Source: Glandiceps talaboti
Taxonomy: Eukaryota; Hemichordata; Enteropneusta; Spengelidae
Length of the DNA: 64,000 bases
Direction: 5' to 3'
NCBI RefSeq assembly: GCF_964340395.1
Contig: NC_135551.1
Coordinates: 21,723,503 to 21,787,502, forward strand
Made by a program: the position numbers and the translations under genes. Position 1 is the stretch's first letter; each line of letters opens with the position of its first letter. A model generated the notes under the pieces. The model worked only from the letters and a program-made list of their open reading frames with translations, did not search any database and had not been told where the DNA came from. This document shows positions 1 to 13,386 of this stretch, one piece after another.

Positions 1-2614
1 CTATAAATGCTTATTTGTTATTTATTATTTAATTGTTATTATTACTGTTACTACTGTACGTTATGATTTTTCTGTGGTATGGGCAAACGGATTATTCCTT
101 AAACTTTGCCACATGTCCGTTTTATAATATTTACTAGCAACGTTTTCAGACTCCATTTATTTAATCCAACCCAATGAATTTCATCTCCAGTATAATACAA
201 AGTCAGACATACAAAGAGACAGGCACGTTTTATTGATACGTGTTGTAGGATACAGCACATCATACGCTCTGTTGCATGTATTCTGGTTAGCAGAGTTTAA
301 ATTCAAAGTATTCAAGTGCTGGACTGGGTGTTGCCATTTTTCATGGATACTTTTTTGACGTGTTTTTTTCTTCAGCAACAAATTTGTGATTATTGCATGG
401 AGTGTCTATTTGCTCCAAGGTACGTGGACAGGGAAGCCTGGGATATTGAGTGAAATAAATCGCGATCGTTCCCACAAATGTGATACAATATTTAAAACTT
501 TGTATAAATCTTAATCTTACAATAATCGAAAAAAATATTGACTCGCCATTAAAGAACAGATAATTTGTATCCCATAGTGATTCATGAAGTCGAACTAACA
601 TTCATCGGGGATTAAAATGTGTTCGGGTATTACATCAAAAAGATATTAACAACTTGGTTGCACCCTATTGTCACCGACTAACACTAGGAATCTTACCCTG
701 TTTTGGTCGGAGAGTACATAGCTGGTACGTAGAAGTGTTAACTCGTCGGTTAATTATATGATCGGTATATATACTAGAATTTCTCTAATATACCAGGTGT
801 CCTAAAAAGGTTGTGCTTTATGCAAACATGATTCAAGAATGAGTCAAAACCTCACAAAATATGATTTTCTATCACAATTTTGAATTTGTAGGGTATGGAA
901 AAGTTTTAAGCCAACTCTTGACGCCGCGTAAAGAGAGTGTCCTGAATGTCACCTTATGGCCAACAGTACATTCGCATTTGGTTCCCACCTCCCTGAGCTC
1001 CTCGCGGTATTTCGACGTTCCGATCTCAGCTTTCGGTGACTGTACAGATAAATGAAAATGCATTTAATGTTTTTAATCATTCCCGTGGGATAGACATTTA
1101 TGTTTGCTACCCCTCGAAGCTAAAGCAATTGGAATTTTTAGCCGAATTCGATCTTTTGACTATCTTTCCATCAAATTGATATATATATGGGCCCGTTTTA
1201 CCTACATGTATATACGCTGGCGCATACACACATATACTCGAAATATTGATATATCGTTTATATTTTACAATGTGCAAAAACTACTTCCAGACATTGGCTT
1301 TCATGCCTTGATCGGCAAACCCTCAGTTTACCGTCTTAACTTATTGTCGTCGATTTCAAGTTACTGGAGTTTTCTCGTACGTACGACACTTCCTTAACCG
1401 GACAGACAAACACGTATTCGGCAGCGATGTTCGTTGGGATTGGAGAGTGTTGGGATTGGACTCTCCGTTCAACTTCAACTTCAACAAACTCACCAAGTAA
1501 CGATGTCAGTTACCTGTTTTAAAACATCGACCTTGCAGTCGGTGTCTAGAACTAGCAACACACAAATATCTTGCCAAATGATTTTTCCTTTGATAGGAGT
1601 GCACCTTTAGTTTAATTTCAAATCTTTGAGAAATGCACCAGCTCCGATCTAGCTGTTGCTTAACAAAATTACCCATGTTTAGCGCCTATTGCAAATTGGA
1701 TCGTTATGAACAAATTTGACCTTCACAACACTTTGAAATTGTATAGGCTTCGGCGGAAAATATATGTCAACAGTTATTGTGATGAAAGAAACTTTGAACA
1801 ATTTGTACAGTTGTACAGGGGAAGAAAATAGTAAAATAAAAAACACTGTTTCATAAACTGCACACCTGCTAATAGTTTACGAAATGTTAACACACCCAGC
1901 GACGAAGGAGCACTAAACTTTCATTTCAACGGTAGCGCCATATCGTATACATGCTTTCATTTTCAAATGTTCAGCAATGTACACAAAAACTACTTACAAT
2001 ATATACAACACTAAAACCGAGCGTAAGTCATGTTGTACCAAATTGTTTTTTGTTGAAATGTACTCAAGAAATGTCATTACTACTAGTACAAGTGTTCAAC
2101 ATTGTTGACTGAAGACATAATATTTCCAAGTCAACGGCACCTGTTTATTTGTTCGTTACTGTAACGAACAGCAACGCAATGCCGTATAATTGTTAAAACT
2201 TCGAACCGTCATTTACTCAACTTTTTTCCATTTAATGTTGTTCTACCTAAGTTGTTACTGACAACTCACTGGTCAGTGAGATAAGACAGACCGGTGGACG
2301 GACGGGCAGACAGACAAACTTTGCAACAGCTAGATCTAGACAGATATGTATACTGACCTAGAGACACACATATAGAGGAAAATGTGAGGAGTTGTCTAGT
2401 TTCGGTGATATAACTTTCTCACGGTATTCGATGTACTTGTTACAACATAACAAATCAATCATGTATATGAGCCATTCCTTTGGATACACGTGTCGTAGCA
2501 TAGCAACCAAGTAATAAGTGTTATTTGTTCGCGTAAACATACACATTGCCCATGGTTACGACAATAATTGTCCAATCAAATTCATCTGTAGAAACATGAC
2601 AGAACTTGTCTGGA

Positions 2615-2703
2615 CCAATCAGCGTAAACAGTTCCACGGGACATGCGCACAGAAATCTATAAAGCCACGTGAAGTTCGTTGATTTGATATCTGCATCTCA
2701 GTC
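2615..2703 (+). promoter_or_regulatory. TATA promoter of copy A gene
   Basis: A TATAAAG box sits at 2658-2664, 75 bp before the ATG. A CCAAT motif is at 2615-2619, and an initiator-like TCAGTC at 2698-2703. The same arrangement, with the same 75-bp spacing, recurs at 55234 (+) and 28845 (-), so it is conserved in all three gene copies. The exact start site is inferred to lie around 2688-2700. Confidence 0.75.
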
Positions 2704-2732
2704 GTAGACGAAGATAGAGGAAGAGACGCAAA

Positions 2733-4208
2733 ATGAAGTAAGTTTGGGTTTTTTTGCTCTGAGTAGTTGTGAACATTTTCTAAGTAACATAACTAAGTGT
2801 TGATAAGTTTTAGTGTTGTAAGAGCTACATGTATGTATCTATAATTATATGAGTAGCTTACTTTTTATCCTTATTATATATACTCCGCTAAATGTTTCTA
2901 TTTTTGGCGCACATTTCTTATGTTTTCGCGATGTGCTGCTTGTTTCGCTTAATTTGTTTAGATCTCTTCTCGTATTTGGTAGAACGCTGTTTTCTTTTAT
3001 TTGCATGTTTTCAATGTTTGTTAAATTTAGGATTAGATTCAGAGAATGGCAAATTATTGTCTTATCGTCTGTTATATTATTATAAGGCCTAACCACAAAA
3101 AAGTTGAGTGGTTCCGATTACGCTCAATCTTATAGATGGAGTAGGTAGATTTTTTATTTTATATTTATATATATATTTTTCATATGTGAGTGTCTAGTTC
3201 AGGTAGTTCTGTTTTTCTGTTGTTTTCCATATGGTCTCTGTGTTGTTGGTTTCTTCTCATCAGATGTACAACCATTATAGATTGGAAGAAGTTTTGTATT
3301 GTCGTTTTAAGTTGATGTCAGTTTCCGCATCCACTTGTTCTTGCGCGACTTCACACAATTTTCGCAATTTTACTATTGTTTTCTCGAATACTATTTTTTT
3401 CTCGAATATGCAAAAAAAAAGTTTAGGGTCGGCAGTGAAAAACTAGGTGGAGTCGGGTAACCGGAATCAAACAATTTTTTAGGCCTAAATAGTAACGAGT
3501 TTGCTTTTTAAGCTACCTCTGAGTAGGCGACTAATGTAATCTCAGGACAGATGTATTTCAAAGTGAGTCAAATGTAACTCCACATATTGAGGCCGTTCAC
3601 TGTTAACAATTCTCCCACATTTTTGTTTCAAGGTACAACTTTCTGTCTAAATTGATTGTCATTATTTTGTGCTCGTATATGACATGTTATAGCTACAGCA
3701 AGTCATAGTATTTAATTGATGCAACAATTTCAAGTTCTATGCCAAGTTTACTTGTGTGTACTAATATACTGTGTTGCTGATTTGTGCAAGAAGACTTGTC
3801 AGTCATTCTCTCTTTCTCTCTTTGTTGATTTTCTGTTATACTTTGGTCATTTTTTGTCTCTGAAACTGCCAATAAATTTGCTCTTTGCATTTTTGTTTTT
3901 GCACGTTTCCACTGCAGACTCCGAGCCGAGTCTATATCAACTATTTATTCAAAGGAAGAATTAATTTCTATGTGAAGTGTCTTGTTTTTATGAAAAAAAC
4001 TCATATTTTGATTTTCGAAGAAACAAACATTTGCATTTTAATATTATAAATAGATTGACAGGTAACTGTTTACCGGTACTGACTGTATGTTGTGTTAAAC
4101 TACTTCACGTCTAGTTGCATTCATTTATTTCCTTTACTAACGTGTCGAACTATTTTGACCGGCGAACAATTTCTCTAGAGTCGAAACGATTTTTAAACAA
4201 CAACAACA

Positions 4209-4255
<47 letters not shown>

Positions 4256-7200
4256 AACAACAAACAACCTACACAGCTATTTTCTGGAGGTGTTATCGGA
4301 AATACACATTTGTATTGATCGCAAAATTTAAGAAAAGTTACTGTAGCTCCCACATTTTTTATGAAGTTTTTCAGTTAACCAAGTAATCTTATTCATGGTT
4401 AGATCACCTACAACTTACCTATTGATTCCTCCTAGAGGATTATAAATGCATAAGTAGCATATTTATTTTTAAAGTTAATCTCGTTTTCATCATTCTAGTT
4501 AGATGGGCGAACATCATATTTGTTATATTATAGTGCGATTTTATCTGTCTCTGTAATAAGAATATATTCATATTTACTGATGTTACATCGTCAACATATT
4601 TTTTAAGTACATATATTCTGAACGTGAATAAAAAACGTGTCTCACTGCGGATTAGTGGTAGACTACAAGATTAGTACATATCGACTTCATTAGTTTGGAC
4701 CAGTAGAATTTACGCAACCACTTCGAAGTCACTTTTAGTTCATATGAAACGCGCTATTTTGCATGCTTATGATTTTGATGAAAAGATGCGATATTTGAGA
4801 GGATCAACACTACCAAGTCTACAATTTGCCAGCATGTTTTTGTTTATGCCTGATAGCTCTTTTGTTTATTTATTTCGTCACGTCCAGGAACCTTACTTTA
4901 TTACTACTCGTCGTGGTTGCTGTTGTCTTCAACATATCGACGGTAAATGCCCAAGGTAAGTAGAAATTAAATCATTGCAATCTTCAGCTTAATCATAGAC
5001 CCTCCACCTATGGCTTAATGCAGTGTGTAATTGTATTCCCTGTGTTTTTATTTGCCTTGTTTAAGAGGTTAGAAAGCATCATATATTTTAGCCAACTTTG
5101 TTCATTACTTTCTTAAAGTTTCAAAGTTAAAAAAGAGAGAAAATCAAATGTTGCAAACAATGTCTATGTGTACCCCTGTCTTTACCATTATACAGAAATC
5201 TGTATTCAATATCATCATACATTTTTTTTTTACAAATTATTTCAATATTGGTTTTTTTGAAGTGTCATGAAGATGAAGATTTGATCCAAACACATAGGAA
5301 TAAAGGTCGACTTGTTTATCATATATTTGACTTAACGTTTTCTCTGAATAATACATGTATTTAATATACAGACATGGGTTTTCAGATAAAATGCAGTTAC
5401 AAGTTCAATCCTAATGTTATGTATCCAACCCTTTCACAGATGATTAATTGATTTCAACTAATGTAAGTGTTATAATGCCACCTACACAGTATTACAATAG
5501 TCAATCGGTTGTAAAATATATATCATTAATTCAATTTCCTAATGGAGTCCGTGAACAAAAGGTTTGACGAATACAACTTTGCTTCACAACCTACAAGTCT
5601 TTTGATTTTAATATCAGGGTGTGTCTTGTACTAATATTCATTCATTCATTCGATCGTTCGTTCGTTCGTTCATTCGTTCGTTCATTCGTTCGTTCAGTCA
5701 GTCAGTCATCAGTCAGTCAGTCAGTCTGTCAGTCATTAAATGTATTTGTTTGTCTGTCTGTCATCTTTGTATATTTTTTTAGCCATTGCTGCTGGTACAC
5801 TTACGTTAACAACGCCAGATCCCACGTCAGGTGGATTTACCCAAGGTACTGCAACGTCAATCACATTCAGTCTCGGGTACACTGTGACTGGAACCGTAAA
5901 GCCAACGGATATAAAGGTGTACTTCAGCGATGATGCTGGAACTACGAAATCTACCGAAGCTGCCGCTACTGGCGGCAATTTTCCTGCTACAGCCGCTGAT
6001 GTCACTGCTGGCTCTTATGATTACACCGCTGTAACAGCTTCAATCACACTGGATGCTACTAACTGTGCTGCTTACACCAAACTGTGTGCTGTGATCATAT
6101 TGGAAACTGCAGATACTGACACATCTAATGATGCCAATTGTATCATGTTCGGAGCAGCAGCTGCCAAAGCAGGAACAAAAGCATGCAACGGTATGAACCT
6201 TGATTGTAATAGTAGCATTTCTGTTAATTTACCACAGATACATATTTCACTAGGCATCACTGAGCAAACAAGTACATGGAAAAGGGATAGTCAGTTTATA
6301 CGAGATTAGAAATCCGCCATAAAGAGATCGAATCTATAAAGAATTAGACGTGTTGATGAACATGATTATTTATCATCCGATATAATTTGCTTTAGATGAA
6401 ATCATAAAATGTGTCCCTTTTAACAATTTAATATTGCAAAAAATATTCATCTGCTTGGTAAATCTTGGAAATGATTTACAAAATGTTATAAAACGCGCAG
6501 TTCAACTTTTCAGCATTGAGTTTTCGATTTGATTGAGGATCTGGTGAGGATTGTCAAAAAGACCGTGATCAAACATTCAGTGCTGGAAACGTTGAATTGT
6601 GTGTGTTTCATTAATATAACTAGTGTCACTCATCCTGAATTATAATTTGAATATTTTAAAAGTTATCGACAGTATATTACGTAGATGTAATGGCTTATTA
6701 TCACATATCAGCAGTTTGCTATAACTAGATACATTGTATTATATTGTAATAATATGCATGTCATCGTATATATATTTCAGTGTTCTGTTGCTACATTAAC
6801 ATCTCTCGTGGTAATAGACATAATGACTTCACTGTTCATGTTTTAGTTTCAATCCTTTCTTTTGTTACTGTTTATATCATTACCAAAATAAAATCCATGT
6901 CATGTTTGTGTTTTATCTCTTTTGTGTCTATCTCAACATGAAACCTTGTGATCAGGCTCACTGATCTTGATAGTTCATTAACAGCTACGGCAAGCTTCTC
7001 CGAAAAGAACTGTAATCACAGTCTACTCTTTTTATTTCATTTTTATTTTCATAGATGTTGCTGCAACCACATTGACTGTGACTGCCCCACCTCCAGCAAC
7101 AGGTGTATTAGCCTTAGGCACTGCAACAGAAATCACATTCACACTAGCATATACAGTGATCGGAACTGGTGGAACACCAACGGCTGTGAAGGTCTACGCC

Positions 7201-8046
7201 AGTGATGGTGCATCGAAGAAATCTACTGAAGTTACCGCTACGGGTACTGGAGCTCCTACTAGTACTTCAGCTGCTGTCACTGCTAGTGGTAGCTATACTG
7301 GTTTAAAAGCTACCGTTACTCTGGATGGTACCAACTGTGAGGCTTACACTAAACTATGTGCTGCTATAACAGTGACAGATGATGTTGCAACTAATAACGT
7401 GGTTTGTATTACCTTTGGAACAGCAGCTACCGACGCAGGCTCAAAGAATTGTAACGGTAAGTATATATTTTGACGTTTGTTGTCGTGGCTACACAGTTAC
7501 GTAAAATTAATGTTATGTTTCAGTGATGTATAGTATTTATCATTGTATTGTTGTCATTATTTGTACAGGAAAGACTAAAACAAACAAACGAACACAAACA
7601 AACAAAGAAACAAACAAACACAAACACAAGCACAAGCACACACAAACACAAACAAAGAAACAAACAAACAAACAAACAAACAAACAAACAAACAAACACA
7701 ACACAACACAACACAACACAACACAACACAACACAACACAACACAAACACATACACATACACAAACCTGACGGTAACCAGTCTGTACATTACTTAGTACA
7801 CAGTGCAAATTGATGTAAAACACTTATAATTGGAGTCATTATTTTCCATGCAATAGTTATTCGTTATTCACACACTGTCACTGGCACACGAATCAACCTC
7901 GATAAAGAATTTAATAGACATAAAGATATATCAATTGTGCTCATACATCATAACATTCAGCATCCGACATAAATTTCTCTGAAGCTCTGACATGTATTAA
8001 ATTGTCAATTATAATAACACACGCACGCGCGCGTACGCACACACGC

Positions 8047-8099
<53 letters not shown>

Positions 8100-9128
8100 T
8101 ACATACATACATACATACATACATACATACATACATACATACAATCATGTATTAGCAACATACTGTCTATATTATGCAGTGACAACACTAACCGTTATAG
8201 TATTTATGATATTTCATAAAGAGTTTATGAAATCTTTGGTCGTAGTCTTGTTAAGATAATAGTGGAATTTTATCTTAACTTCAATTGTATAGATATTGCG
8301 GCATCTACACTGACTTTAACTGATCCAGACCCAGCGAAGAGTGGCTTTACCAAGGACAAGGCCACAGAAGCCACATTCACACTAGCATACACAGTGACCG
8401 GAACTGGTGGAACGCCAACGGCTGTAAAGCTCTACTTCAAGAACGATGATGCAACGAAGAAATCCACTGAAGTTACCGCCACGGGTACTGGAGCTCCTAC
8501 TAGTACTTCAGCTGCTGTCACTGCTAGTGGTAGCTATACTGGTTTAAAAGCTACAGTCACACTAGATGGTACCAACTGTGAGGCTTACACCAATCTATGT
8601 GCTGCTCTCACATTTGCAACTGCAGATGCCAATACAGCTAACAACGAGGCCTGTGCTGTCTTCGGAGTAGGAGCTGACAAAGCAGGCAAAAAGCCATGTG
8701 GATGTAAGTACCGTGATTTATTTACTTGTCTTTTGTTTGGTGAATACTAATGATATTACAAACAACTTGGATTGAATAATCGATTTTATAACTGATTTAC
8801 TCCCAAATCTAAACTGACAGTAATTCCTATAGTAGTTCTTCTAACAAAGATCAATGAAGATGGGTCAACATGATTTGTGTAGTATTGATAGGCCTACAAA
8901 TGGATTGACATGTATCAAATGATGTGTCTTGGTGTATACGGACAGATTGCATGTTATGAGATGCCAGTATTAACATATATATTGACTAATACCATGTTGT
9001 CCCTAACAACCGATCATTCACATAGACTCTCTATCTTTTGTATTTCAGCTGGTAGTTCAGCCACTACATCCAGTACTCTAATGGCTCTAACAATGGTCGT
9101 TGGTGCTGTTCTCTCCTGGAAGATATAA
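2733..9128 (+). CDS. Copy A: secreted three-domain GPI-anchor-like protein (6 coding exons)
   Basis: The family is not recognised. Coding exons are 2733-2737 (ATGAA only), 4888-4955, 5783-6190, 7055-7456, 8293-8703 and 9049-9128; together they make 1374 nt, or 457 aa plus stop. All introns are GT-AG. Intron 1 is phase 2 and the rest are phase 1. Residues 1-24 form a signal peptide (MKNLTLLLLVVVAVVF, ending VNAQ). Three tandem domains of about 134-137 residues follow, each coded by one exon: a start like TLTLTxPDP, a YTVTG/KVYF strand pair, then four cysteines in NC-x5-LC, C-x-xFG and K-x-CN contexts. The last exon gives GSSATTSSTLMALTMV then VGAVLSWKI and stop, which looks like a GPI attachment signal. 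The beta pattern loosely resembles CARDB/Ig-like folds. The inferred role is an extracellular membrane-attached protein for binding or adhesion; no catalytic motif is visible. It could also be a short transmembrane tail. Confidence 0.8.
4198..4266 (+). repeat. CAA/CTA trinucleotide array in intron 1 of copy A
   Basis: A CAA run, then a long CTA run, then CAA again. It lies in intron 1, about 620 bp before exon 2. The poly-Tyr reading frame across it is an artefact of the repeat. Confidence 0.9.
5601..5714 (+). repeat. 114-bp perfect inverted repeat, left arm
   Basis: This stretch is the exact reverse complement of 9755-9868. It consists of about 35 bp of unique sequence followed by TTCA/TTCG and GTCA tetranucleotide runs. 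It ends about 70 bp before exon 3. Neither arm is present at the corresponding places in copies B or C. Confidence 0.9.
7578..7765 (+). repeat. CAAA/CACAA microsatellite in intron 4 of copy A
   Basis: Runs of CAAA, CAAACA and then ACACA units. Copy C has a shorter CAAACA array at the same intron position (58798-58880), so repeat length differs strongly between otherwise near-identical introns. Confidence 0.9.
8017..8143 (+). repeat. CA then CATA microsatellite in intron 4 of copy A
   Basis: CG/CA dinucleotides pass into a (CA)n run and then a (CATA)n run. The copy C equivalent near 59116-59148 is only a few units long. Confidence 0.9.
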
Positions 9129-9754
9129 ATACAGGTATGTAAATATACTTGTCATGATGGTATATTTATCATGTGTACAATTGTCATCGACAAGACACCT
9201 TAGAAGTTACTACGACCGCACATCGTGTGTTTTTACCTACGACCGGACTTCTTTCAGTTCTCTACTAGTAGACGCAAACCGATACTCATCCACTAGGATG
9301 TGTGTGTGTGGCGGGGGGGGGGGGGGTTGTAGTGATATCCAGTCGAATGTGAGATTTATCTATGAGGTTTGAGTCGGGGGTCAGGTTGGGTGGGGTGGAG
9401 GAATATCACATTTTGTATATGACGCCTTCAGTCTTTTCAGATGACAACTTCAGTCTTTTTTAGTTATACAGCTTTATGTGATGTCCTTTCTTGAATCCGT
9501 TGTTTGTCACTCTCTGAAGTCACAGTCAATTTTGGGTTATATACGTTGTCGTTTTTGTCAATGGAGATACATCATGAATTTCAAAATAATAGCAAATGTT
9601 AGCTGTCTAAAAAATAATATTTGGTAATAACAATGAATGAACTTCGTAGAATAGTTTCACCACCAACGCACTGGTGCCACCATAGGTTATGATAGCCTCT
9701 AAGAAACATAAAACAGTTTTGAAGGAAGAAAGCAAAACACAAAATGAGAGAGAA

Positions 9755-9868
9755 GACTGATGACTGACTGACTGAACGAACGAATGAACGAACGAATGAA
9801 CGAACGAACGAACGATCGAATGAATGAATGAATATTAGTACAAGACACACCCTGATATTAAAATCAAA
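9755..9868 (-). repeat. 114-bp perfect inverted repeat, right arm
   Basis: Exact reverse complement of 5601-5714. It lies in the intron between the GPI-tail exon and the 3' UTR exon of copy A. The homologous intron of copy C (about 60600-60650) lacks it, so it was gained after the A/C split or lost from C. Confidence 0.9.
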
Positions 9869-10084
9869 GTTCCTACTTTAAATTTGTCGTTTCTTGTTAT
9901 ACTCTCAGGATACTAAATAGTTATGTGTATCTATATCCACTACAGCAATTGACAAGAGCCAATATTTAGCATTGTGATAGTTGATAAATTCAACACCGTC
10001 TCCTACTTTTTTTTTCAAGTTAAATAATCTTACATGACTGTAATTTAGTTTGAATACTCAACTTGTTCCTTATTTTCTTTACAG

Positions 10085-11420
<1,336 letters not shown>

Positions 11421-11796
11421 TGTTTGATTTTGTAAATTGTGTGAATGTTTAGCTGCATGTAAGAATACTTTGATAATGAGTTAAAAGTATGTGAGTCAAT
11501 TAATATGTTTGCTGTTTGTGGTTGTGTTTGTCAGTGAAGAATGTTGTCATGTTTTCAACAAGACCCACAAACGTTCCCCATTTTCATGATATCTTAATTT
11601 TAGAAAAATTACAGAATTCTTTTACCCCATTTTTGCCCTTCCCAAAGTCTTGAGATAAAAGACAATAACTTCAAGTCAGCCACGACTGGTTGTGATGGTA
11701 TGAATGGGGGATGCTAGTGATGTCGTCAGTGTGACGTTATCTTGGCAAAGCCATGATAGACAGTATATTTTCAAGTTGCTATTAGACCTACGGACA

Positions 11797-11876
11797 GGTC
11801 AGGTCAGGTCAGGACAGTCAGGTCAGGGTAGGTCAGGTCAGGTCAGGTCAGGTCAGGTCAGGGTAGGTCAGGTCAC
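11797..11876 (+). repeat. AGGTC pentamer array
   Basis: Direct repeats of the pentamer AGGTC with an occasional GGGTA variant. Copy C (about 62556-62588) and copy B (about 22213-22250, reverse) have far fewer units, so the array expanded in A. Confidence 0.85.
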
Positions 11877-12452
11877 TCTATAAATCAGTGTCTAGCGTGT
11901 GTACGCAGTACTTTTGTCAATGGACACACCTATAGTACTCTTGATTGCAATTCATTGAGATGTAGGGTAAAGGTCACGTCGAGGTAATATGAGGTCAAGC
12001 ACACAGATCGTTCAGCCACCATAGGGATACTGGCCTATGTACTACTATCTCAGCCTGTTTACATCGCATTGTTTTGTGGTTGTTTCACTAACCACATAGA
12101 GGCAAAATTATCACAGAAAGCGAAGTAAACAGGTTAATACTGTCTCGAATTTATAACAATTAAATCTGTCAGGTGTCAGGTGATCTTGAAGACATGTGAG
12201 CTTATGACGGTTCTTATAAGCTTATGTGGAGGTCCACTTTTCAATTTATTTACTGACTATGCTTGGGTTCAAACACTTACATATCCTAAAAGCTTATCAC
12301 GTGATATTTATCTGACCTTGCACCAGACTGGTTTATTTAATTTCATACAACCACTCAATTGTAAACTAATAATAAGTTAGTTGGAGGTGACAGAAATTCC
12401 GTTTGTTGTGGTCTCCTAAATCAAGCCTATGGGCATACGTCTTTGTTAAAAC

Positions 12453-12511
12453 ATGGCGACATATGAAGGCAGATCAGTTCGATGTCCGGGAAAAGTTGCT
12501 ATTGTCGGCTG
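12453..12511 (+). CDS. Exon 1 of a second gene, Rossmann-type N-terminus (partial)
   Basis: The exon codes MATYEGRSVRCPGKVAIVG plus two bases (TG), then an ideal donor GTAAGT. The ATG follows AAAC. GKVAIVG followed by a TGx codon reads like the first beta strand and the start of a GxGxxG dinucleotide-binding loop. An NAD(P)-dependent dehydrogenase such as a lambda-crystallin / L-gulonate 3-dehydrogenase type is one candidate, but 19 residues cannot settle it. The copy in block C (63158-63216) is identical in sequence. I found no following exon in the next 8 kb, before the inverted copy B begins, so this copy may be an orphan exon. Confidence 0.5.
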
Positions 12512-12945
12512 GTAAGTTACTAGTAGTATATAGTCGTCATGGGTCCCCTGCTTAGTTCATTCATCACTCTACAATATTTACGTGTGAAATACACATAACG
12601 ATTCCACTTTTTGAGATTCTTTTGTAGTTAATGTATTACGATGGGCCCCTTTACGGCACCGTCTGCGACGCAACGCAATGATTATTCTTCATTGCTTTAG
12701 CGGAAATTATTCACTGCTTGCCAGAATTTCTTCATATAACAATATAGTACCTTTACTTACAACAGGTTATCCGTACCTGTTATACCCGAACAATCAATCA
12801 ATCAATATATATATATTTATATTTATATTCATATGAATGTAAGTGTCTCGCTGGAGAGAACAGTGCTCGATGCAAATATTAGTAGCAGGGCATTATAGAC
12901 TTAATTCAAAAGAATAAGGATGTAATAAGTCGTTACTCTCTCTGA

Positions 12946-13386
<441 letters not shown>

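Noticed and set aside
4744-4959. 71-residue ORF across exon 2 of copy A
   Set aside because: It is in the wrong frame; the real frame gives the signal peptide and is matched in copies B and C.
5783-8703. Bacterial surface protein contamination, because the domains look CARDB-like
   Set aside because: The domains sit in exons with GT-AG introns, a shared eukaryotic promoter and a spliced 3' UTR.
11797-11876. Nuclear-receptor response element
   Set aside because: Half-sites overlap at 5-bp steps, unlike DR1-DR5 spacing; simple tandem repeat is the better explanation.
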